From Puniceicoccales bacterium (GTDB lineage Bacteria; Verrucomicrobiota; Verrucomicrobiia; Opitutales; UBA953): DNA of 60,411 bases. Below the pieces are notes generated by a model. The model saw only the letters and a list, made by a program, of their open reading frames with translations. It was not told where the DNA came from and did not search any database. This document shows positions 24,830-35,400 of the stretch, piece after piece (within the stretch, counting starts at the first letter, position 1; the number at the start of each line of letters is the position of its first letter). The stretch covers positions 1-60,411 of the forward strand of contig JAISZI010000091.1 of the NCBI GenBank assembly GCA_031269335.1, written 5' to 3'. The position numbers were made by a program, and so were the translations under genes.

Positions 24830-26194
24830 ATGAACCGTGTTTTCATTAAAACCTACGGATGCCAGATGAACGAGCGCGACTCGGAGGCGGTTGGCGCCCT
24901 GTTGCGGGCGCGGGGCTACTGCATTGTCGCATCCGAGGAGGAGGCGGACGTGGTCTTGCTCAATACGTGCAGCGTGCGCGACCAGGCGGAGCAAAAGGCG
25001 TTGGGCAAGGCCGGGCGTCTCCTTCGCGCCAAGCGGACGGCGGCGGCGAACGGCACCCAGGCACCGCTCCTGGGCATCATCGGTTGCATGGCGCAAAACA
25101 AAGGGCACGCGCTCGTGGACAGCCTGCCAGACCTCGACCTCATCGTGGGGACGCAGAAGTTCCACCAAGTCCCCACCCACCTCGACCACATCATGGAAAG
25201 CCTGCGCGGGCTGGGTCCGCGCCCGTCCACCATCATTGACATCGCCGAAGAGGAAGGCTCCCAAAACGCCATCAACGGTCATGCTCCCGGGCGGCGCGTG
25301 AGCGCCTTTGTCTCGGTGATGCAGGGGTGCGACATGCATTGTTCGTATTGCATCGTGCCGCACACACGCGGCGCGGAACGCTCGCGCCGGATGGAAGACA
25401 TCGTCGCCGAAGTGCGCGCCTTGGCGGCGGCGGGGACGCGTGAAGTGACCCTGTTGGGGCAAATCGTAAATCGTTATGGCGCAAAAGAATTTCGCTCTTC
25501 CGGCGGAAAAAGCCCCTTCGCCCAGCTCCTCGAAAAAGTGCACGCCGTCGAAGGTGTCGAGCGCGTCCGCTTCACAAGCCCGCACCCGACGGCGTTTCGC
25601 CGGGACATTGTGGAGTGCTTTCGCGACTTGCCCAAACTTTGCGAGCACATCCACCTGCCCGTCCAGAGCGGTTCAGACCGCATGTTGCGCGCCATGCGCC
25701 GCCCTTACACCCGCGAGCGTTTTTTGCGCACCGTGGACGCCCTGCGCGACGCCTGCCCGCAGATGTGTTTCTCGACCGACATCATTGTCGGCTTCCCCGG
25801 CGAGACCGATGCCGATTTTGCCGAGACGCTGGCTTTGTTCGACGAAGTGCGTTTCGACATGGCTTTCATTTTCAAATACTCGACGCGCTCCGGGACGGCG
25901 GCGGCGGCGCTTGGCGACACCGTGCCACGCGAGGTTAAGGAAGCGCGCAACAACATGTTGCTGGAGCGGCTGGGCGCGTTTTCGCTGGCGCGCAACCAAT
26001 CCTTAGTCGGCACAGAGCAAGAAGTTCTGGTCGAAGGGCGGGCGCGCCGCGGCGAGGGCGTTTTCATGGGGCGCAATCGCGGCAATCGCAAAGTGCTTTT
26101 TCCCGGAACCGCCGACATGGAGGGGCGGCTGCTCCCGGTGCGCATCTCGCGGGCTACGACAACCGTGGTCTTTGGCGATGTCGTGAAACATTAG
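24830..26194 (+). CDS. miaB: tRNA-2-methylthio-N6-dimethylallyladenosine synthase
   Basis: 454 residues, methylthiotransferase family. The N-terminal UPF0004 domain has the three Cys of the auxiliary cluster (YGCQMN, NTCSVR, IGCMAQ). The radical SAM motif is GCDMHCSYCIVPHTRG, and a C-terminal TRAM domain (GTEQEVLVEG..GEGVFMGRNRGNRKV) binds tRNA. QMNERDSE and the IVPHTRGAERSR context fit MiaB rather than RimO or MtaB. It adds the methylthio group to A37 of tRNAs reading UNN codons. It is transcribed divergently from def. Confidence 0.92.
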   Translation: MNRVFIKTYGCQMNERDSEAVGALLRARGYCIVASEEEADVVLLNTCSVRDQAEQKALGKAGRLLRAKRTAAANGTQAPLLGIIGCMAQNKGHALVDSLPDLDLIVGTQKFHQVPTHLDHIMESLRGLGPRPSTIIDIAEEEGSQNAINGHAPGRRVSAFVSVMQGCDMHCSYCIVPHTRGAERSRRMEDIVAEVRALAAAGTREVTLLGQIVNRYGAKEFRSSGGKSPFAQLLEKVHAVEGVERVRFTSPHPTAFRRDIVECFRDLPKLCEHIHLPVQSGSDRMLRAMRRPYTRERFLRTVDALRDACPQMCFSTDIIVGFPGETDADFAETLALFDEVRFDMAFIFKYSTRSGTAAAALGDTVPREVKEARNNMLLERLGAFSLARNQSLVGTEQEVLVEGRARRGEGVFMGRNRGNRKVLFPGTADMEGRLLPVRISRATTTVVFGDVVKH

Positions 26195-26490
26195 CATTTC
26201 ACCGGACCCATCATGCCATGAATCAGACTTGGGAAATACCCGCTCCATCTGGTAAAAACTTTGTAAAACTTCGCTTTTGGCTCTTGAAATGTGCCCGAAA
26301 TGTGTCTTGGTGGCGGGCGGCAGCGGAATCCCCCTGCCTTCGCTTCTTGTCCACTTCGTTAACCACGTCGCTCCATGATTGCTCGATTCGCCATAGTTCT
26401 GGTCGCGCCGCAGTGTGGGGTTCCGCTTGCGGCGGATGTGGCTTCTCTTACAAAACAATCTGGCAACGACTTCAACCGTCACAAAATTTT
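26195..26490. promoter_or_regulatory. Upstream region of the giant autotransporter gene
   Basis: 296 bp after miaB. The frame is open through it, but no signal peptide or family pattern is encoded there. AAAACTT recurs around 26255-26270 and GAAATGTG near 26286-26305. It probably holds the promoter of the autotransporter. No confident -35/-10 or terminator can be named. Confidence 0.35.
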
Positions 26491-29400
26491 ATGAAGACCA
26501 CACAAGTTACTACTACCGCCGTTCAAGGCACTGCTTCACCCGCTGCGCCGCGTCGCAGACGGCTGTTTTCGCGCTTCCTCGCCTCAGCCGCCGCGCTGGC
26601 GGCGGTCTCGACGGCGGGGGTTTTATCCACGCCATCTTTGTCGGGCTTCGCCATCCGCACCCTCACCGGTGGTGCTGACGGCTCAGTAGTCTATTGGGCT
26701 GACTCCTCCACTTGGGACAACGGCGGACCCGGGGTGACCATTGATGCAGTCACCGACCGCTACATCCTCACCGGAACAGCCGCAGTCGGAAATAATAGCA
26801 ACGCCGTGCTTGCCGCTGCTGTCCTCCGCACCGTCGTCATCGCGGATGACGCGATCATCTCGCTCACGGGAAATATTAGCACGGGGGTTACCCATGATTG
26901 GTATTCGGGCAACTCCTGGTCAGGGGACGATCTCGCCGTCCAAACCGGGATTTACAACCCTTCTACTAACGAGTTAAACGTTGGTCTGTTGCAAAACGGG
27001 CTTGGCAAGGTGAAAATCACCGGCGGGACGATAGACACGGGAACGGCGAACGGCGCGACCTCTTACGCCATCTTTATTCGCTCAGTGGCAAGCGGATTGG
27101 TGATTGAGAGCAAGCTCATTGGTTCCGGCAACATGGGAGTCAAACACAACGGCAACGGCACCAATGAAGGCTTCCCAGGAGGAGGTGTGCAAATCGCGGG
27201 CGATGCCTCCGAGTGGGCGGGCACGCTTTATCTCTCTCCCCACGGCAGATCAGCGTCGCTGCTAACGGGCGGCGTCCTTGGTCCAAATGCCACGGTTCAT
27301 TTTTACGCCAACTCCAATTTCTACATACGTGGCAGTTCCACTTTTGCCGCGAAAACGATTGGCGGCAGCATAATTTATGTCACCACGGCAAACGACACCG
27401 ATGTCGCCATTATCAGCAGCACTAATTTGTTGCCAGCCATTTCAATCGACAAAGGTATCGCCGCTTTCGAAAAGACAGAAAACCTGCCCACTGGCACCAC
27501 CACCGTCTCCGTAAATAATGCCGCCACGATACAATTTTACGGTGATGGCGAGACCATCTCCAAGAACATCACCTTCAGCAATGCGAACACCAAGATCAAG
27601 GTCGCCACGGCTGACCCCAACGACGATTCCGGCGCCGCCATTACCGTCACTTATTCCAGCGCGATTTCCGGGACGATTCCGTTGAACAAAGTTGGCAAAG
27701 GTGTGCTAAAACTTGAAGGGACGAACACCTACACGGGCGGAACTGTTGTCACGGGCGGATTGGTTGAATTTTACAGCAAATCCAGCAATTTGGGATCGGG
27801 AATGATTACATTGAACGGCGGCGGCTTAAAGTGGGGGTCGGGGAGCGCGGAGGATATTTCGGGATCGCTGAACGCGATTGGGTCGGGCGGTGCCGTTTTT
27901 AATACGAACGGAAACTCGATTAGTTTTGGGACGGTACTCACCGGGACCGGCAGCGTCATAAAAGAAGGTGCCGGGACGCTAACGTTCCCGGCGGGCAACT
28001 CTTATACCGGCGGGCTTGTCATCAACGGCGGCGCGGTGAGTGTGGCTGGCGCAAGCTGCGAAAATCGCGCCGGTCATGTTATCACAATTAACAATGGGGG
28101 AACGCTTTTCTTCGCCGGAAACGATACTTGGGGAAGTAACTATGTTGGCGCTCCCGTGACCCAAATTGTGGTCAATGAAGGCGGAACCGTGGAATTAAAC
28201 CAACGCAGTAATCTCGGAGTAATTACATTGACCGGCGGCACCATGATTTCAACAGGTGGAAACGCAGCCGGTCCCAACAGCGGAACATACAAAACGCCGT
28301 GGGGAGCGGCGGCGTTTCGCGGTGTGGTGACAGTCAAGGCAAGTGACCTGCCTACCGAAATTAAAACAACCCTTTCGGGCTTTGATCGCGGCAGGGGTTC
28401 GTTTGCGCTGGGTGGCGACGCAACGTCTTTCACGAAAGGCAGTACCACGGCTACCTTTAACGTGGAAACAGGTGCCCGCCTCATCGTGAGTGCCGCACTC
28501 GCGGACGGCAAGGTGCACAACGGCGGCGTCAACCCGGGAGGTCACAACGGGAGTGCCATCCCCAGTGTGTTGATCAAAGAAGGCGGGGGCATAATGGAAC
28601 TGTACGGGACGCAGGCTTATACAGGAGAGACGAGAATAAACGCCGGCACGCTTGTTTTTTCCGGTGAACACACGACGTATCAGGGTGCGTTTGGCACAAG
28701 CGGCACCACCGCGACTTTTGCGGACTTTGCGTCTTGGGAATTTACCGTCAACGGCAACGGCAGCAGGTTGAAAATTACCGACGAGACAAAACTCTACTAC
28801 GACGAGGCATACGCCACGACACGCGGCTTCATAACTGTCAACACAGGAGCAATTTTTGAACTCGCGAGCCAGAATCAAATGACCTTGCAAAACGCCGTCA
28901 GCGGTGCGGGACGTCTTCTCAAAACCGGCGACGGTACTGTAACTATTTCTGGGGATAAATCTTATACCGGAGGAACGGAAATTACGGGAGGGTTTATTCT
29001 CTTTACGCAGTTAGGGAATTTTGGGACAGGAGGCATTACGCTGAATGGCGGCGGGTTACGGTGGGGCTGGGGGACCTTGGTGGATATTTCAACGAGACAA
29101 ATAACGATTGGTGACAACGGCGGGATTTTTGACACCAACTCGAATAGTATCGCGCTCGGCGGCTTGGCGATAACCGGCACGGGAACATTATCAAAGGTGG
29201 GATTTGGCACACTGACATTAACCGCTGCGAACGCATACACTGGCGGGACGAGTATTTCCGCAGGAAAGTTAGTTTTTGCGGACGGGGCATTAGGAACCAC
29301 CGGCGACATCGTTCTCAAAGGTGGCGAATTAGGTTTTACGGCGGGAAACACGACCGACATTTCTTCACGTTTAGTGGTGGGTGACGGCGGCGGAACTTTG

Positions 29401-32400
29401 GACATTGCGACAGACCTCACCTTTGCCAGTGCCGTGCGAGAAAGCGGAAGCGCCGGGGTGTTACAGAAGGTAGGAGCGGGTATATTAACCTTGGATGCCG
29501 CGAGCACTTTTAGCGGCGGAATTTTGATTAAAAAAGGCGGCGTCGTATTTGCTTCGGGCGGGTTGGGGTCGTCAGGAAATATCACGGTGCAAGGCGGCGC
29601 GAGTTTGACTTGGGGAGCAAACAACACGGACGACATTTCGAGCCGTTTAATCATGAGTCCGGGCGAGGGAAGTGCGGCTGTGATAAACACGGGCGCAAAT
29701 GACGTAACTTTCTATTCAACCGTGTCCGGTGAGCTTGTCGTCTTGGAAAAACAAGGTTCCGGGGCGTTAACTTTTTACGGCGCTAATACATACACCGGCG
29801 GGACGAAAATTACAGCGGGAAGTATCGTTTTTTCGGAAGGCGGTCTGGGCGAGAGCGGCGACATTACAGTTGGCAATGGGCGGTTGGTTTGGGGCTGGGG
29901 CAACACCGAAGATATTTCTGCGCGCTTGTCATTAACAGGAGGCGCGAACGCGATATTGGACACCGGGGACAACGAGGTTACGCTCGCCTCAGGGATCGGT
30001 CAGACCGGCGGATCGGGTGCCATATTGGAAAAACAAGGTTCCGGAACATTAACTTTGAACGGTGTTGGCGCTTACACCGGCGGGACGAAAATTACGGCGG
30101 GAAGCGTTATTTTTAAGACAGGCACTCTGGGCGCGATCGGTTCTATCACCGTTGGCAATAATGCGCGTTTGGTTTGGGGATCGAACAACGTTCAGGATAT
30201 TTCTGCGCGCTTGGTATTGGCCGCAGGCGCGAACGCGATATTGGACACCGGCGCAAACGATGTTGTGTTTGCATCAGCGGTCAGCGAGGGCGGCGTGGGT
30301 GCCGTGTTGGAAAAACAAGGTTCCGGATCGTTAACTTTGAACGGTAGTAGCACTTACACCGGCGGGACGAAAATTACGGCAGGAAGTATTATTTTTGTGG
30401 AAAACGCTCTGGGGACAAGCAACGCGATTACTGTCCAAAGCGGGGCGGCATTGGTCTGGGCGTCAGGAAATACCCAAGACATCTCTTCGCAGCTGACGAT
30501 TGGCGTCGGCGGCGGGGTGCTGGACACGAACGGAAATGATGTAACACTCGCCACAGACGGAATTTCTGGCAGCGGGACTTTGATAAAACGCGGGAGCGGC
30601 ACGTTGGTGCTGAGCGGAGACAACTCGACGTTCGCCGGTGGCATCAGCATCGAAGGCGGTGTGTTGTCGGCGGCGGCGGACGAGGCGTTCGGGAGCGGTA
30701 CGCTCACTTTGAACGGCGGCACGCTCGATTTCACCGGTTCGACGGGGACGCGAAGCTCTTCGTGGGCAGTCGCCACAGCCGGCGGATCGGTGAGCGTGAA
30801 GACCGGCACCGTCGCCTGGGGCGGCGCGTTGACCGGCGCGGGGACATTCACGAAAGTTGATGGCGGGGCGTTGACCTATTCCGGTAATGCCTCGGGCTTT
30901 ACGGGGACGCTGGTGGTCGCCGACGGCGAATTAAACGTGCAGTCGGCGTTGGGCGCGAGCGGGACGTTCTCGGCACCGATTTCGATTTCTTCCGGGGCTT
31001 CTTTAACGCTCACCCAGAATGACCCGCAGACCTTGTCGGGCGCGGTGTCCGGCAACGGCACGCTGCAGAAATTCGGCACGAATGCTTTGACCGTCGCGGA
31101 GATCGGCGGCACGGTGTCGCTGACGGTGGGTGACGGCTCGTTGACCTTGACCGGTCTGCTCGGGCGATTGGCTGACGACGGCAACCCGTTGACGCCGGTG
31201 GCTGGCTCGCACAGCGGAACTATCGACGTAGGCGCGACGGGGCTGTTGACCTTCGCGATTCCCGCCGCAACGCAACAGACCTTGACCGGCGCGGTGGTCG
31301 GCTATGGCGGGCAGATTGCCAAGGAAGGCGTCGGCGTGTTGGCGCTGGCGGGAGCGGCGGCATTCACGAGCGCGATAAACGTCAATGCCGGGGAGCTGTT
31401 GGTCGGCTCAGAGCGCACACTCACCGGAGCCGTGAATGTGGCTGACGGCGCGACAATCGCCGGCAGCGGGATCATCGAAAATATCTCATTAACAACAAAC
31501 ACCCTCGGCGGTTCGGGTGCCATAGTCGCACCAAACGGGGTGTTGACGGTGGGCAAGAGCGGGACGACGACTTCGTTCAACGGCTTGACTCTGCGCCTCG
31601 CTCTCTCGAAGACCGGCGGCGTTGACTCCAGCGATAGCGTGGTCGTCGCCGGCTCGGCGACGTTCGCGAAAAACGTGAAGAATCGCTTGGACCTCTCCAC
31701 GACGGTGAACGCTGTGGAGCAGGTGAAATGGACGGACGGCACATACACGGTGTTGCGCGCGGTGCAGGGGCTGGAGGTGGAACAGGCGTTGTTGGAATCG
31801 ACGACCTTCCTTTATCGCGGGGTGGAAATCAGTGCTGCCGACCGCGTGAGCGCGACCCTCGTCCAGAGTGGAAACGACCTCATTTTGACGACCTTCTCCG
31901 GCAAAAGCTACGACCTGAAATGGGCGACGACCGGCACTTCCGGGGTGGGAGTGTGGGCAGCGGAATCTCTCGCCAAAGACTGGGAGTACGAAGGCGGGAA
32001 CAGGCAAGCATTTCAAAACGGCGACCTCGTGAATTTCGGAAGATGGTCCGGAGCGGCGACAGAAGTCCGGGTGGATACCTCCGGCGGCGGCGTAATCGTG
32101 GGCGGGATGACCATCGGCGACGGTATGCGCTACGTTTTCAACAAAAGCGGCGACGGGACGGCTAAAATCGTCGGGATCGCAACGGAAACCATCGGAGAAA
32201 TCGTCGAGGCGACAAGCAGGCTCGACGTGCTCTCTGGCGCGACGGCGGAATTTGGGGTGTGGATCGATTTCCGCGATATAAAAATCGCTGGAACAGCGGT
32301 ATTTGCGGACAAGGTGGAGACTCAAAACAGCTTTATCGTGACGGGGACGGCGCGGTTCAAAAACGGAGCCGATACAAGCGGCGTCGCCACCATGACGAAT

Positions 32401-35400
32401 AACGGAACCATCGCGTTGGCGTGGGAATCCGGCGGCGACGATGGTGTGTTCGCGACGAGTGTCAGCGGCACGGGGCGGCTCGTAAAGAGCGGTGCCGGAC
32501 GCGTGGAACTCGGCGGCGCAAACACGCATTCCGGAGGGACGACCGTCGAGGCGGGCGTGTTGGCTTTGACGCAAGTTGGGGCGACCGGCACCGGTTCTGT
32601 TGAAGTGAAAGCCGGCGCAAAGCTGGAGTTTGCGTTGACGCAGGCTGGCGCAGTGACGGTGGCTTTGACCGGCGCGGGCGGCGTGTTGGTGACCGGCGCG
32701 CAGACAGAAATCACGACTTCGGTTTTTTACACCGGCGAGACGGTCGTTGACGGCGGTTCGCTGCTCGTCAGCGCGTCCAATGCGCTGGGCAATTCTTCCG
32801 GCGTGCGCGTCACCAATGACGGCGTGTTGACGCTGGCGGCGGAGAGCGCGTTAGGTGCCACGTCCGTCACGGTGACGGATGGCGGTCAACTTTTCTCGGA
32901 AGGCACGCAAAGCATAAGCTCGCTGAACATCGAAGAGACCGCCGGTGGCGCGGATTTTGGCGGTGCCAACGTGATATTTGGCGCGGCACGGATCGGGACG
33001 CCATTGACAGGCGTGGCTGTCGTGCAGCTCGAAGGGACGGTTTTTGATTTGGTCGCACCCGACGCATTGGCGGATGCCACGGCGGTAATTCTTAAGAGCG
33101 GAAACGTTTCGAGCGCGGGGGACCAGGCTTTCGCGCACTTGGAAACGGCAGGAGCGACCAATATCGCGCTGGGCGCGGGCGCGACGCTGACGGTCGGCGC
33201 GGGCGTGTTGGCAGGCGGATTGACGGGCGCGAACGCCTCATTGGTGAAAAATGGTTCGGACACGCTTTTGGTGGAAAATGCGTTGGCGCACACGGGCACG
33301 ACGCAGATTGATGGCGGCTTGCTGAAGTTGACGGCGGCGAATGCGCTGGCGGCGTCATCAAGCGTGCAAATCGACAATGGCGGGACGCTCGAAGCGACTC
33401 AGACGCAGCGTTTTAAGGCGCTCGTCGTGGAAGCGACCGCCGGCGGAGCGAGTTTTGGAGGCAAAGACCTGACACTTGGCGCGGCGCGGATTGAAAAGGC
33501 GGTGACGGATGTCGGCACAGTGCGCCTCGACGGGGCGGATTTCGTGCTGGGCACGTCCAACGCGCTGACCGCTTCGCCCAGAGTAATTTTGTCCGCAGGG
33601 AGTGTTACGAGTTCGGAAAACCAGCAGTTCACGCAGCTGGAAACAGCGGCTGGGACAAGCATCGCGTTGGATTCGGGCGCGACATTGAGGCTCGATTCGG
33701 GCACTTTGGCGGGTGGATTAACAGGGGCAGACGCGACATTGGTGAAAGAGAGCGAAGGGATTTTGCGGTTGCTCCCAACCAGCGTGAACTCGCACGGCGA
33801 CACGCTCGTGACCGGCGGAATCTTGTCTGTAAGCGAGGATGCGAATCTCGGCGGCGGCACGAATACCTTGGACGGCGGCGAGTTGCGCCTTGACGGGGCG
33901 GCGTTCTCAAAGCGTTGGCTGGTCACCGAGAACGGCGGCACGGTGCGCGTTGACGTGGACGCGGCGGCGTTCGTGGGCGGTTTCGCCGATGCGTCGGCGG
34001 TGCCCGGTTCATTGACGAAGAGCGGCGCGGGCGAATTATCGCTGGCGGCGTCGGCGGCGTTCACGGGAATCTTCACCGTCGCAGAAGGCACGGTGGTGCT
34101 GTTGACACCGGATGCATTGGCGGGAATACAGGAGTTGCGGGTAACCGGCGGCAGCGTGATGTCGGAGAATGGTCAGCGCGTGCCGCGGTTGGAAGTCGAA
34201 GCCGGACAGACCTTTGCGTTTGACCCCGCCTTGGCGTCTCCGGCGCGGGTGCTGCACGTTGACGAAGGAACGGTTAGCGGACGCTTGACCGGCGTCAGCA
34301 ACCTTGTGAAGGAAAGCGCAGGGGCGCTGAATTTGCCCGGCGCGACGGCGGCGACACCGATTGAGATTTCGGGTGTGTTGGATGTGCGAGGCGGGGAATT
34401 GAACATCGTGTTAGACGAGGCGGGACCGGTGATATTGGCAAGCACGGTGGTGTTTTCTCCGGATTCGGTGTTGAACATTGGCGGATTTTTCGACGGCACT
34501 GCCGGTCTTTCCACTACGGTCGAGATGGAGATAATACGCACGAGCGGGGCGATAGCGACCGCAGGGTTCCCCCTGAAATACGAGATTGCGGGCAGCGGAA
34601 ACGCAGATTTCGCGACGGCGCAAATCACGACTGGATCGGGCGGGCGTTCGATTTTGGCGACCTTTGGTCTGGCGTGGACGGATACGCACATCGCGGACGG
34701 CGGAGCCTACGACCACGCCCACGGCGACTTCACGGTCGAGGCGACGTTTACGGTGGGTTCCTCCCTGAGCGACCGCACGGAAATAGGCGAAGTGTTTCTC
34801 TCCGAAAAAAATTGGGACGGTAGAACGTTGACCAAAAAAGGCGCGGGCGCGTTGACGCTCGCCGGCGCCAATACCTACACGGGCGCAACGCACGTGGTCC
34901 AGGGACGCCTCGTCGTGAACGGCGTTCTCGGCGCACAGCCGGCGGCAGTGAGCAGCCCTGTCCACGGCGATTACGCCGGCGCGATAGATGTGGGCGGCGG
35001 CTCATACGTGGAGTTCGACACGGTGGGCGCGCAGACCTTGCGCGGAGACATTTCCGGCAACGGGACCCTCGTGAAACGCGGGACGGCGGCGTTTCGCACA
35101 CTGGGCGCGGTGAACACCGGCGCAGTCGAAGTCGCCCGCGGCGCGGAAGCAACGTTCGACGGCGTCGTGGACACCGGGCGCATGAGCGTCGGCGGAACCG
35201 CGCAATTACGGGCGGCGGAAGAAACCGCACGCGTGGGCGTGCTCGAAATTGACCCGGGCGCGGTAGTGGAATTTTCAGGAAAGGCGGAACTCGGTGCGGC
35301 AACGGTGCAGGGAACGGTGGTGTTCCGCGGCGACACAAGTGTCGCAGAACCATTTTCCACCAGCGGCGCAGAACGCGTCGAACTCGGCGAAAATGTCCGG

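Noticed and set aside
24704-25654. N-terminal extension of the deformylase frame
   Set aside because: Lies antisense to miaB and shows no deformylase-like sequence; motif spacing fits the start at 24703.
27682-30680. Regular ~282-bp repeats considered as CRISPR or satellite
   Set aside because: They are in frame, coding, and match autotransporter passenger repeats; unit length and lack of spacers exclude CRISPR.
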